This document shows, piece after piece, positions 1 to 7,730 of a stretch of DNA of 11,605 nucleotides (position 1 is the stretch's first letter; the number at the start of each line of letters is the position of its first letter). Under the pieces are notes generated by a model. It was not told the origin of the DNA and searched no databases. It was given only the letters and a program-made list of their open reading frames with translations. This DNA comes from Sandaracinaceae bacterium (GTDB lineage: Bacteria > Myxococcota_A > Polyangia > Polyangiales > Houyiibacteriaceae), in the NCBI GenBank assembly GCA_012514415.1, contig JAAZAH010000424.1:1-11605 (forward strand), in the 5' to 3' direction. Both the position numbers and the translations under genes were made by a program.

Positions 1-33
1 CAGGATGCTCAGGAGGCTCCGGACACCGAATGA
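1..33 (+). CDS. nusA: C-terminal end of upstream gene, probably nusA (partial)
   Basis: Frame 1 is open from the first base and reads QDAQEAPDTE before a TGA at 31-33. That stop overlaps the ATG of the next gene as ATGA, the same coupling used at several junctions downstream. The ten visible residues are acidic and carry no diagnostic motif. The assignment to nusA, a transcription elongation/antitermination factor, rests only on the widely conserved order nusA-ylxR-infB and on the acidic tails many NusA proteins have. It could be another gene. Confidence 0.55.
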   Translation, partial: QDAQEAPDTE

Positions 34-647
34 TGGCTGCATCGCACCAAGAGAGCGCCCAGCGCGCGACGCGCCGCGAGACGCTCCGCACCTGCGTAGG
101 CTGCGGCGAGCGCTTTGCGCCCGAGAAGATGGTCCGGCTTGTTTTCGTTGATGGGAGCAAGTTCGCGGTCGATCTTGCGGGCAAGCTTGGCGGTCGCGGA
201 GTTTGGATCGAGCCGCGTTACAGCTGCCTCAAGACGGCGGCGCAACGCGGCGGGTTCTCTCGTGCGATGAAGGCTTCCATCCGCGTGGAGCCTCGTGAAA
301 TTGCAAATGCCATCAGAGAGGCCTATCGTATACGCATCGATGGCCTCATCTCGTCGGCGAATCGCGCAAGAGCGATTGCGATGGGCGGGGATGCCTCCCT
401 CGAAGCCGTGAGAGACGGAGAGGCCTCACTTATCATTTTTGCTCATGACGCCGCAGGGCGCCGTGGGGATATCGAAGCGCTCGCAAAAAAAACCGGATGC
501 GATGTCATCGTTCATGGCGATAAGGCCAGATTCGGGACACTCTTCGGGCGTAACGAGGTCGGTGTGATGGCGATTAAGGATATCGGCCTCGCCCGCGCCA
601 TTTTGGAAGCGATGATCCGGTTCGACGCTGTCTCGGAGGTTGGATGA
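30..647 (+). CDS. ylxR: YlxR (DUF448) domain fused to an L7Ae/YlxQ-like RNA-binding domain
   Basis: This 205-residue protein joins two small RNA-binding modules that are separate genes (ylxR and ylxQ) in Bacillus. Residues about 17-90 form the YlxR domain, with RTCVGCG (Cys22, Cys25) and the GRGVW signature at 55-59. Residues about 100-200 look like an L7Ae/Gadd45-type fold (ISSANRARAIAMG, then SLIIFAHDAA and LAKKTGCDV), the kink-turn RNA binder family. YlxR proteins are reported as nucleic-acid-binding or RNase P-associated factors; the exact role of the fusion is unknown. It sits between the presumed nusA (4-nt ATGA overlap) and infB (4-nt ATGA overlap). An AGGAGG at 11-16 lies 13 nt before the ATG, so translation probably relies on coupling. 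A second ATG follows at 33. A run of eight A (485-492) falls within the second domain. Confidence 0.9.
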   Translation: MMAASHQESAQRATRRETLRTCVGCGERFAPEKMVRLVFVDGSKFAVDLAGKLGGRGVWIEPRYSCLKTAAQRGGFSRAMKASIRVEPREIANAIREAYRIRIDGLISSANRARAIAMGGDASLEAVRDGEASLIIFAHDAAGRRGDIEALAKKTGCDVIVHGDKARFGTLFGRNEVGVMAIKDIGLARAILEAMIRFDAVSEVG

Positions 648-3403
648 GTAAGGTGCGTGTATATGAGCTCGCCAAAGAGGTGGGGCTCGATAATAAAGAG
701 CTCATCTCGAAATTGCAGTCACTTGGTGTCGATGTCCGGAATCATATGAGCTCGGTTGAAGCTCCGGACGCCGAACGCCTGAAGCGTTCGCTCTCTCGCG
801 AGGCCTCTGGTGGTCTCGTCGAGGAGCGGATCCGTCCGACCGTCGTGCGCCGAAAGCGCCGCGGACAGGAGGAGGCCGAAGAGGCACGCGCTGCAGAAGA
901 GAGTGCGAGCCCGGTGGGCAAGGCCGAACTCGAAACGCCGAGCGCGCCCGAGCCGCGTCCCGCCGAAGCGGAGCCTGAGCGGTCGGAGCCCGTGGTGCCG
1001 GTCGAGGTCAAGCGAGCCGAGCCCGAGCCGGTCGCCGATGAGCCCAAGGTTGAAGAAAAGCAGCCGAGCGCAGCGAGCGAGAGCGCACCTGAGGTGGCAG
1101 CCGAAGCAGCCGAGGTGCCCGAAGTCTCTGAAGCGCGCCCGGAGGCCCGGGAGGAGCGCGCGGAAGAGGAGCGTAGAGAGACGGTTCGCGAAGAGACCCG
1201 ACCGCGCGAGGAGCCGAAGGCGGCCGAGGAACGTCCGCGTCGCCGTCAGCCCGTTCCTGGCGTCGCGCCCGAGATCCGCGGTCCGCGTCCGCTCCGTCAG
1301 GACATCCCGCGCGCAGGCGAAGGCGAGGAGCGTCGGGCGACCGAGCCGCCTCCCGCCGCCGATCGCTTCGCACACGCGCCGCTTCCCCCGGGCGTCATCC
1401 AGCGCGGCAATACGGTCGGCTTCGGTGGGCGTCAGCTCAGCGAAGAGGATCGACGCCGCATCGTCGACGAACACAATCGTGCCAAACAGCGAATCGAGCC
1501 GGGGCGTCCGCGCCGCGAGGTTCGTGGGCACGCCTCGATCGGGCCTGCGGGCCGGCCGCAATCGCGGATGGGTAAGCGGCGTGCGCCCGCGGGTAAGAAG
1601 GGCCTCAAGACGGCCATCACGGTTCCGAGCGAGAAGAAGCGGAAGATCCGCATCGAGGATCAGATCCAGCTTCAGCAGCTTGCGCAGCGCATGGGCGTCA
1701 AGAGCGCCGACCTGCTCATGAAGCTCATCCAGCTCGGTATGAGCGGCGTGCACATCAACAGCACGCTCGACGCCGATACCGCAGGCGTTCTCGCGGTCGA
1801 GTTCGGCTATGAAGTTGAGAACGTCGCGCGCTCCGAGGAAGAGGTCGTCGGAGATGCCCGCGGTGATTTCGTGGACGCCGAGGAGGATCGCAAGATCCGC
1901 GCACCCATCGTCACCGTGATGGGACACGTCGACCATGGAAAGACGTCTCTGCTCGATCGCATCCGCAAGGCGGACGTCGCTGCGGGAGAAGCGGGCGGCA
2001 TCACGCAGCATATCGGTGCGTACCGGGTCGACACCGATCGCGGAACCATCGTCTTCCTCGATACGCCGGGGCATGAGGCCTTTACGGCGATGCGTGCGCG
2101 TGGCGCCCAAGCAACCGATGTCGTCATCCTCGTCGTCGCCTCGGACGATGGCGTGATGCCTCAGACGAAGGAGGCCATCAGCCACGCCAAGGCAGCGGAC
2201 GTGCCGATCGTCGTCGCACTCAATAAATGCGATAAGCCCGAGGCCCAGATCGAGCGCGTCACCAGCGAGCTAGCAGCCGAGGGCCTCCAGCCCGAAGAGT
2301 GGGGCGGCGATACGATGTTCATTCAGACCAGCGCCCATACGGGGCAGGGAATCGATGAACTCCTCGACGCCGTGCTCCTGAACGCCGAAATCCTTGAGCT
2401 CTACGCGAACGAAAAGATTCCGGCCGAGGGAGTGGTGCTCGAGTCCTATCTCGATCGTGGTCGCGGTCCCGTGGCGAACGTGCTCATCCGAAACGGCTCG
2501 CTCAGCCCCGGCGACTATGTCGTGGCCGGCGCGGCTTGGGGGCGCGTGCGCGCGCTCACGGACGATCGCGGGAAGGCGCTCAAATCCGCAGGACCCGCCA
2601 CGCCGGTCGAGGTCCTTGGCTTCCAAGAGCTCCCCGAGGCTGGCGATATCCTCTATCGCGTCACCAATCAGCGCAAGGCCCAAGAGGTCGCCGAAGCGCG
2701 TAAGGCGCAGATGGGAACTTCGCCTTCGTCGATCGGTGCTCCGCGCGGCCTCGAGCAGCTCCAGGCGATGATGCAGAGCGGCGACGTGAAGGAGCTGAAG
2801 CTCGTCGTGAAGGCCGACGTTCAAGGCTCGATCGAGGCGCTCAAGAAGTCCTTCGCCGAGCTCTCGACCGAGAAGGTGAAGGTGAACGTCATTCATACCG
2901 GCGTCGGCGGAATCACCGAGAACGACGTGACGCTTGCCAGCGCGTCGAACGCTGTGGTGATCGGCTTCAACGTGCGACCTCAAGGGAAGGCGAATGCCAC
3001 TGCGCGTGCCGAGGGCGTCGAGATCCGTACCTACAGCGTGATCTACGAGGCGATCGACGATGTGAAAGATGCGATGGCCGGCCTCCTTGCCCCGAAGGTC
3101 GTCGAAGAGGAGCTCGGCAAGGCCGAGGTTCGCGCGACCTTCTCCATCCCGAAGGCGGGTACGGTCGCGGGCTGCATGGTCACCGAAGGAAAGATCGTCC
3201 GCAACGCGCAGGCGCGTCTCGTCCGCGATGGCGTCGTGCTTTGGACGGGCCAACTCAGCTCCCTTCGCCGCTTCAAGGATGATGCGCGCGAGGTCACGCA
3301 CGGCTACGAGTGCGGTATCGGTCTCCACAACTACAACGACATCAAAGAGGGCGATATCATCGAGTGCTTCGATCTGAAGGAGATCGCAGCGACGCTCGAT
3401 TGA
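644..3403 (+). CDS. infB: Translation initiation factor IF-2
   Basis: IF2 is the GTPase that brings fMet-tRNA to the 30S subunit and promotes 70S joining. The 919-residue product has an IF2_N domain (1-50, KVRVYELAKEVGL) and a long Glu/Ala/Pro/Arg-rich low-complexity linker (about 55-210). A second IF2_N-like segment lies at about 330-395. The G domain follows with G1 GHVDHGKT (427-434), G2 GGIT (451-454), G3 DTPGH (473-477, with the catalytic-type His477), G4 NKCD (527-530) and a SAHTG G5 at 563. Domains II to IV run to the C-terminus. The charged linker makes it longer than many IF2 proteins, which are roughly 740-890 residues. GGAGGT at 635-640 supports the ATG at 644, and the start overlaps the previous stop by 4 nt. 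Large open frames antisense to the linker are shadows of its biased composition. Confidence 0.98.
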   Translation: MSKVRVYELAKEVGLDNKELISKLQSLGVDVRNHMSSVEAPDAERLKRSLSREASGGLVEERIRPTVVRRKRRGQEEAEEARAAEESASPVGKAELETPSAPEPRPAEAEPERSEPVVPVEVKRAEPEPVADEPKVEEKQPSAASESAPEVAAEAAEVPEVSEARPEAREERAEEERRETVREETRPREEPKAAEERPRRRQPVPGVAPEIRGPRPLRQDIPRAGEGEERRATEPPPAADRFAHAPLPPGVIQRGNTVGFGGRQLSEEDRRRIVDEHNRAKQRIEPGRPRREVRGHASIGPAGRPQSRMGKRRAPAGKKGLKTAITVPSEKKRKIRIEDQIQLQQLAQRMGVKSADLLMKLIQLGMSGVHINSTLDADTAGVLAVEFGYEVENVARSEEEVVGDARGDFVDAEEDRKIRAPIVTVMGHVDHGKTSLLDRIRKADVAAGEAGGITQHIGAYRVDTDRGTIVFLDTPGHEAFTAMRARGAQATDVVILVVASDDGVMPQTKEAISHAKAADVPIVVALNKCDKPEAQIERVTSELAAEGLQPEEWGGDTMFIQTSAHTGQGIDELLDAVLLNAEILELYANEKIPAEGVVLESYLDRGRGPVANVLIRNGSLSPGDYVVAGAAWGRVRALTDDRGKALKSAGPATPVEVLGFQELPEAGDILYRVTNQRKAQEVAEARKAQMGTSPSSIGAPRGLEQLQAMMQSGDVKELKLVVKADVQGSIEALKKSFAELSTEKVKVNVIHTGVGGITENDVTLASASNAVVIGFNVRPQGKANATARAEGVEIRTYSVIYEAIDDVKDAMAGLLAPKVVEEELGKAEVRATFSIPKAGTVAGCMVTEGKIVRNAQARLVRDGVVLWTGQLSSLRRFKDDAREVTHGYECGIGLHNYNDIKEGDIIECFDLKEIAATLD

Positions 3404-3417
3404 TCGTTTGAGCGAAA

Positions 3418-3774
3418 GTGATCGTCTCCATCCGCGTGCTCCGCTTCTCGATTCCCGAGGTCAACGGCCTCAAAGAGAAGCGGGGCGTGGTCCGGAGCGC
3501 GATCGATCGAGCCCGGTCCCGCACCCTCGCCGCCATCGCCGAGGTTGGCGCGATGAACGATCCTCGCAGCGCCATCGTCGGTGTCTCTGCGCTCAGCAAC
3601 GATGCAGCGCATGCAGACGCGCTTGCGGATGCAGCCGCGACGCTCCTCCGCGACTCCGCTGGCTGGGTTCTTCTTCGCGAGCGCGCCGAGCGTGTCTCCC
3701 TAGGGACCGAAGAGGTGAGCACGCTCGAGGACGATCTCAGCTGGGAAAATTTTGACGACGACGACGGCGAATAG
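3418..3774 (+). CDS. ylxP: DUF503 family protein YlxP
   Basis: A 118-residue protein matching the DUF503/YlxP family. It has an N-terminal MIVSIRVLRFSIPE strand, the LKEKRGVVRSAIDR motif (conserved 'sLKdKR..v+s'), then AAIAEVGAMN and AIVGVSALSND. The C-terminus is acidic (WENFDDDDGE). The family is small and often lies between infB and rbfA; Bacillus YlxP has been linked to ribosome assembly, but the mechanism is not established. The GTG at 3418 is preferred because it gives the family-typical MIV start. The upstream Shine-Dalgarno is weak (GAGCGAAAG), and the 14-nt gap after infB favours re-initiation by terminating ribosomes. A 55-nt gap precedes rbfA and shows no evident promoter or hairpin. 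Confidence 0.87.
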   Translation: MIVSIRVLRFSIPEVNGLKEKRGVVRSAIDRARSRTLAAIAEVGAMNDPRSAIVGVSALSNDAAHADALADAAATLLRDSAGWVLLRERAERVSLGTEEVSTLEDDLSWENFDDDDGE

Positions 3775-3829
3775 GACGTAGAGGCGTCCCCAGTTCCCGT
3801 CGCTGCCTACCCTATTTTTCGGAGAGACG

Positions 3830-4279
3830 ATGAACCATCGAAAGAAACTCAAGCGTTCCGATCGAGTCAATGAGACGCTCCGAAAAGAGCTTTCCAACCT
3901 TCTCATGCGCGGCACGCTCCGCGATCCTCGAGTCGAGGGTGTGGTCGTGTCGGCGGTGAAGGTGACGGAGGACCTTAGCCAAGCGCGTGTCTACGTACGC
4001 CTCCTTCAAGACGCGGCGCCTCATGAGCGTGAGGCGCTGATCGAAGCACTCGAGGGCGGCGCGGGCATCCTCCGGCGTGCGATCGCGCCGGCCATCCGCG
4101 CAAAAAATATCCCCGAGCTTCGGTTCTATTGGGATGATTCGGTCGATCACGGGCTCCGGATGGAAGCGATTTTTCATGAGCTGGCCGAAGAGCGCCAACG
4201 ACGTGAGCTTTCGGACGACGACGCGGACGAAGGGGATGAGGACGCCACCACCCAAGGCGATCATGAGGTCGAAGGGTGA
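3830..4279 (+). CDS. rbfA: Ribosome-binding factor A
   Basis: RbfA is a KH-fold factor that binds immature 30S subunits and helps process the 5' end of 16S rRNA. The 149-residue product shows the family pattern: basic N-terminus (HRKKLKRSDRVNETLRKELSNLL), DPRVEGVVVSAVKVTEDLSQARVYVR, RRAIAPAIRAKNIPELRFYWDDSVDHGLRMEAIFHEL. A very acidic tail (about 128-149) extends beyond the folded domain. GGAGAG at 3821-3826 precedes the ATG. The 3' end overlaps the next gene by 4 nt (GTGA), as expected for the conserved rbfA-nrnA-truB block. Confidence 0.96.
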   Translation: MNHRKKLKRSDRVNETLRKELSNLLMRGTLRDPRVEGVVVSAVKVTEDLSQARVYVRLLQDAAPHEREALIEALEGGAGILRRAIAPAIRAKNIPELRFYWDDSVDHGLRMEAIFHELAEERQRRELSDDDADEGDEDATTQGDHEVEG

Positions 4280-5271
4280 ACTTTTCTGAGGCCGTCGATG
4301 CGCTTCTTCAGGCGCGCGCGATCCTCTGCTCGTGTCATCAGCGTCCCGATGCCGACGCGCTCGGCTCCGCCCTCGCGATCGCTCGTGCCCTGAAGCACCT
4401 CGCGAAAGATGCGAGCGTCTACATTCCCGATCCGCTCAATCCAGCGCTCGCTTTTCTGCCGCATCCGGATGAGATCCAGCGGGCGCTCCCAACGGAGCGC
4501 GACTTCGATCTCGTCGTCGTCACCGATACAGCGGCTCGCTCCCTCCTTCCCGAGGGGCTCCCCAAGGGCGTTCCCCAGCTCATCATCGATCACCACCTCA
4601 TTCACGATGATTTCGGCGAGATCGTCCTCCGCGATACCGAGGCGGCCTCAACAGGCGAAATCGTCCTCGGACTTCTCGATCGCGTTTTTGACGCTCACCT
4701 AGAGGTGCGGAGCGCGGCGCCCGCCGCTTGGCTCACTCAAGACATCGCCGAACCCATCTACGCGGCGATCGTCGCCGATACCGGTGGATTTCGCTATGCG
4801 GGCACGAAGCCCGAGACGCTTCGCGCGGGCGCCCGTCTCCTTGAGGCCGGAGTCGATCCCGCCCGTGTCTCCGAACACCTCTTTGAGCGCTGGCCGCTGG
4901 GTCGCTTCCGCCTCCTCGCTGCGCTTCTTGACCGAATGGAGCTGCTCTACGGAGGACGCGTCGCGTACTTCGAGGTCCCAAGGGCGCTTCTCGAAGCCAA
5001 GGGCGCGGATGATGATATGCTTGATGGGCTTATCAATTACGGGCGAATGCTCGATGGGGTGCAGCTCGCGATCCTTCTTTGGGAGTTTGAAACCGGTGAG
5101 CGCCTCGACGTTAAGCTGAGCCTCCGATCGAGAGCCGAGATCGACTCCGCTGCGCTCGCCGCAACACTCGGCGGTGGGGGGCATCGATACGCGGCGGGTG
5201 CGCGCGTAAGAGGCACGCTCACCGAGGTGAGGGCGCGTGTGATGAGCGAACTCGAAGAGGTCTTCCGGTGA
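4276..5271 (+). CDS. nrnA: DHH/DHHA1 phosphoesterase, NrnA-like (nanoRNase / pAp phosphatase)
   Basis: A 331-residue DHH-family phosphoesterase. Proteins of this type degrade 2-5 nt RNA fragments and dephosphorylate pAp to AMP. Visible metal-binding motifs are HQRPDADALGS (His21, Asp25, Asp27), VVTDTA (Asp84), the family DHH triad IIDHH (Asp105-His106-His107) and ADTGGF (Asp168). The C-terminal DHHA1 substrate-binding motif GGGGHRYAAG is at 299-308. Length and domain order match NrnA rather than the much larger RecJ. The GTG start overlaps the rbfA stop (GTGA), and the 3' end overlaps truB the same way. Its location between rbfA and truB is common in Firmicutes, Actinobacteria and delta-proteobacteria. 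Substrate preference cannot be read from sequence; c-di-NMP/pGpG activity is possible. Confidence 0.92.
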   Translation: MNFSEAVDALLQARAILCSCHQRPDADALGSALAIARALKHLAKDASVYIPDPLNPALAFLPHPDEIQRALPTERDFDLVVVTDTAARSLLPEGLPKGVPQLIIDHHLIHDDFGEIVLRDTEAASTGEIVLGLLDRVFDAHLEVRSAAPAAWLTQDIAEPIYAAIVADTGGFRYAGTKPETLRAGARLLEAGVDPARVSEHLFERWPLGRFRLLAALLDRMELLYGGRVAYFEVPRALLEAKGADDDMLDGLINYGRMLDGVQLAILLWEFETGERLDVKLSLRSRAEIDSAALAATLGGGGHRYAAGARVRGTLTEVRARVMSELEEVFR

Positions 5272-6176
5272 GCGGCGTCCTCCTCGTCGATAAGCAAAGC
5301 GGCCCCACCTCGCACGATCTCGTCCGCTGGGCGCGCAGGGTCTTTGGGACGCGAACGGTGGGCCATGCCGGAACGCTCGATCCGATGGCGACCGGTGTGA
5401 TGGTCCTCCTCATCGACCAAGCGACGAAACTCGCGCCGTATCTTTCAGCCGACGATAAAGCGTATGAAGCCGAGATCTGCCTCGGGGCGTTGACGGATAG
5501 CCTCGATGCGAAGGGGGACATCATCGAAGAGGCGCCGATTCCGGCCGATCTTTCTCCTAGCAAGATTGAGGAGGTGCTTCGCTCCTTTGGTGAAGGCTAT
5601 CTTCAAGAAGCTCCGCTCATCAGCGCGATCAAGATCGGCGGACGCTCCTCGATGCAGAGGGTGCGCGATGGGGAAGAGGTTGAAGCGAAGCGGCGCGAGG
5701 TTCGCATCCATGAGCTTCGCTTTCTCGGCCTAAGCGGCGAGCGCATCCGCGTCTTCGCCAACGTTGGCAAAGGCTTTTACATTCGCTCTCTCGCGCGCGA
5801 CATCGGCGAGCGTCTCGGTACCGTCGCCCATCTCTCTGCGCTCCGGCGCGTGCGAAGCGGCCCTTTCGATGTGAGCGAGTGCATCTCGGGAGAGCTGCTC
5901 TATCGCGCGTTCAAAGACGAAACGCTTCGCGCCGAGATCCGCGCGCATGCGCTCGATCTTATCGAGGCCACGCGCGCGCTTCCAAGAGTCGATCTGACCG
6001 AAGAGGGCGCGCTCGATGTGTTCCATGGCCGAGCGACGAGCAGCTATGCTACGGAAGGCGAGCTCCCTCGAGGCAAACCACTACGCCTCGTCGATCCGGA
6101 GGGCGCGCTTCGCGCGATTGGCGAGCTCGACGAGAAGGGGAGACTTCGCGTGCTCCGCGGGTTTAACCTTGAGTGA
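5268..6176 (+). CDS. truB: tRNA pseudouridine(55) synthase TruB
   Basis: TruB isomerises U55 in the T-loop of tRNAs to pseudouridine and also acts as a tRNA folding chaperone. The 302-residue protein starts with GVLLVDKQSGPTSHDLV and carries the catalytic motif GHAGTLDPMATG with nucleophile Asp38. The downstream motif GKGFYIRSLARDIGERLG (about residues 166-183) and a C-terminal segment typical of TruB complete it. The GTG start overlaps the nrnA stop by 4 nt. In many bacteria rpsO follows truB; here a flavoprotein gene follows instead, again with a GTGA overlap. Confidence 0.97.
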   Translation: MSGVLLVDKQSGPTSHDLVRWARRVFGTRTVGHAGTLDPMATGVMVLLIDQATKLAPYLSADDKAYEAEICLGALTDSLDAKGDIIEEAPIPADLSPSKIEEVLRSFGEGYLQEAPLISAIKIGGRSSMQRVRDGEEVEAKRREVRIHELRFLGLSGERIRVFANVGKGFYIRSLARDIGERLGTVAHLSALRRVRSGPFDVSECISGELLYRAFKDETLRAEIRAHALDLIEATRALPRVDLTEEGALDVFHGRATSSYATEGELPRGKPLRLVDPEGALRAIGELDEKGRLRVLRGFNLE

Positions 6177-7438
6177 AGATGGAGAAGGTCGATTATCTCA
6201 TCGTCGGCGGCGGGATCAGCGGGCTCTCATTCGCGGCGCGACTTCCCAGCGGGGCCGACTACCTCATCGTCGAGGCCGAGGAAGAGCTCGGCGGCTACTG
6301 CCGCACCGTGCGCTGTGGAGGCTTCACTTGGGATTATTCAGGCCACTTCTTTCACTTTCGCCGTGCCGAGATCGAAACCTATCTCCGCGAGCGGATGGAC
6401 GGTGAGGAGATCCTTCGCGTCGAGCGAAAGAGCGCCATTCACTATGCCGATCGCCTCATCGACTTCCCTTTCCAAAAGAACATTCATCAGCTCCCCAAGG
6501 CCGAGTTCATTGAAGCGCTCTACGATCTTTATTTCCGCGAGCCGAATGAGGAGTCGAATTTCTACGAGATGCTCATCAGCCGATTCGGCCGCGCGATCGC
6601 AGAAAAATTCCTGATTCCGTACAACGAAAAGCTTTACGCGACCGATCTTCGCCGTCTCGATCGCGATGCGATGGGGCGCTTCTTTCCGCACGCGGACCTT
6701 GACGAGATCGTGCGAAACTTCCGCGAGCCGGATGCGAGCGGCTACAACCAAACCTTCACCTATCCGCGTGGAGGCGCCATCCGCTACGTTGAAGCGCTGG
6801 CGCGCGATCTCGATTCGACACGCATCCTAAAGGGTGAGCCGGTGATCGCGATCGACCTCGAGCGTTCGACCGCGCAGACGGAAGAGCGAACCTTCCAATT
6901 CAAACGGCTCATTTCTTCGATGCCGCTCGATCGCCTCTACGAGATCGCTTCGATTCCCTACAATCGCGAATTGTACCAAGCCAACGAGGTCGAGGTCTTC
7001 AATCTCGGCTTCGATCGCAAAGGTCCCGAGGCAATCCACTGGATCTATTATCCAAATCCGACTGAGATCTTCTATCGCGTCGGCTTCTATGACAATATTT
7101 TCGGCGACGATCGCATGAGCCTCTACGTCGAAATTGGACGCCGTCGTCAGCAGACTCCGGAGGATTGGAGAGGGACGCTCGATAAGATATTGAACGACTT
7201 GTCAAGAGTTGGAATCGTTCAAGAACACGAGCTTATTGCGCATCATCGCGTCGTATTGAGCCCGGCTTATGTTCACATCAACCAAGCCGTCATCCGCGAT
7301 TCTAAGGAGAAGCGGGCAGCGCTTGGGCGGAACGGGGTGCATTCGATCGGACGCTACGGCGCGTGGACCTATTGCAGCATCGAGGACAATATCATCGAGG
7401 CTTTCGAGCTCGCCGATCGCTTGAGCGCGGATGTATAA
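6173..7438 (+). CDS. FAD-dependent oxidoreductase, protoporphyrinogen-oxidase / UDP-galactopyranose-mutase-like
   Basis: A 421-residue flavoprotein. The N-terminal Rossmann motif YLIVGGGISGLS (GxGxxG at 12-17), the ribose-binding Glu34 and the GG motif ELGGYCRT give FAD binding. A DYSGHFFHF segment (54-62) follows. In the middle, FGRAIAEKFLIPYNEKLYATDL and the C-terminal FAD loop GRYGAWTYCSIEDNIIEAF (from 393) resemble UDP-galactopyranose mutases of the eukaryotic type and amine-oxidase-fold proteins of polysaccharide clusters. The reaction is therefore uncertain: sugar mutase, carotenoid/porphyrin-type oxidase or another redox step are possible. No signal peptide or membrane segment is visible. 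The start is either GTG 6173, overlapping the truB stop as GTGA, or ATG 6179, two residues later, which gives MEKVDYLIVGGG. Neither has a good Shine-Dalgarno, so coupling to truB is likely. It is the last operon gene before the terminator. Confidence 0.82.
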   Translation: MKMEKVDYLIVGGGISGLSFAARLPSGADYLIVEAEEELGGYCRTVRCGGFTWDYSGHFFHFRRAEIETYLRERMDGEEILRVERKSAIHYADRLIDFPFQKNIHQLPKAEFIEALYDLYFREPNEESNFYEMLISRFGRAIAEKFLIPYNEKLYATDLRRLDRDAMGRFFPHADLDEIVRNFREPDASGYNQTFTYPRGGAIRYVEALARDLDSTRILKGEPVIAIDLERSTAQTEERTFQFKRLISSMPLDRLYEIASIPYNRELYQANEVEVFNLGFDRKGPEAIHWIYYPNPTEIFYRVGFYDNIFGDDRMSLYVEIGRRRQQTPEDWRGTLDKILNDLSRVGIVQEHELIAHHRVVLSPAYVHINQAVIRDSKEKRAALGRNGVHSIGRYGAWTYCSIEDNIIEAFELADRLSADV

Positions 7439-7471
7439 AGAGCGAAAATCGACTTGATTGAGTCGGATGCG

Positions 7472-7517
7472 CCCCAAAAAAGAAAGCCCCAGCGAGATGC
7501 TGGGGCCTTCTTTGGGG
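7472..7517. terminator. Bidirectional intrinsic terminator between the operon and tRNA-Cys
   Basis: GCCCCAGC at 7486-7493 and GCTGGGGC at 7499-7506 form a perfect 8-bp GC-rich stem with a GAGAT loop. On the + strand CTTCTTT (7507-7513) follows the stem; on the - strand TTTCTTTTTT (7485-7476) follows. The flanking A-rich and T-rich arms and the outer CCCC/GGGG (7472-7475, 7514-7517) can extend the pairing. The site ends the translation operon 33 nt after its last stop codon. It also ends the tRNA-Cys transcript coming the other way, 12 nt after the discriminator base. Confidence 0.88.
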
Positions 7518-7518
7518 G

Positions 7519-7590
7519 AGGCGCCGACCGGAGTCGAACCGGTGAATGGAGGTTTTGCAAACCTCTGCCTTACCACTTGGCCACGGCGCC
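7519..7590 (-). tRNA. tRNA-Cys (GCA)
   Basis: The minus strand folds into a complete cloverleaf. The 7-bp acceptor pairs GGCGCCG with CGGCGCC, the D-arm is GCC/GGC, the anticodon stem is GAGGT/ACCTC with loop TTGCAAA (anticodon GCA), and the T-arm is ACCGG-TTCGACT-CCGGT. The discriminator base is U (complement of A at 7519), the expected U73 identity element for cysteine tRNA. The CCA end is not encoded, since CCC follows, so CCA must be added by nucleotidyltransferase. The gene is convergent with the translation operon and shares its terminator. Confidence 0.97.
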
Positions 7591-7730
7591 AATGCTTCGG
7601 CGATGCGAAGCGTGGGCAGGTTCTTTAGCTAATGCTGGCGCGTATTGCAAACAATTCTTCTCGCGGAGGGTGCGCTTTGGGGCGGTGAGAGACTCGCGCC
7701 CGGGAAAATCCTCGCAACGGAGACGTTGAG
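7591..7730 (-). promoter_or_regulatory. tRNA-Cys leader with weak promoter candidate
   Basis: This non-coding stretch lies upstream of the tRNA on the minus strand. A possible promoter reads TTGCAA (7650-7645), 17 nt, TAAAGA (7627-7622), matching the sigma-70 consensus at 4/6 and 3/6. It is followed by a GC-rich stretch of the kind seen at stringently controlled stable-RNA promoters. Just 5' of the tRNA, GCTTCG (7594-7599) and CGAAGC (7606-7611) form a 6-bp hairpin with a 6-nt loop occupying most of the predicted leader. I see no gene here. Read-through from the upstream minus-strand gene is an alternative source of the transcript. Confidence 0.3.

Noticed and set aside
810..1721. 303-codon + strand frame inside infB
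   Set aside because: It is a shifted frame of the GC-rich IF2 linker, almost all Arg/Ser/Pro/Ala, with no ribosome site and no domain.
719..2185. 488-codon open frame antisense to infB
   Set aside because: It mirrors the Glu/Ala/Arg-rich linker and G domain of infB, has no recognisable motif, and its composition follows the codon bias of infB on the other strand.
7454..7729. + strand frame over the terminator and tRNA-Cys
   Set aside because: It runs antisense through a structurally complete tRNA and through the operon terminator, so coding is implausible.
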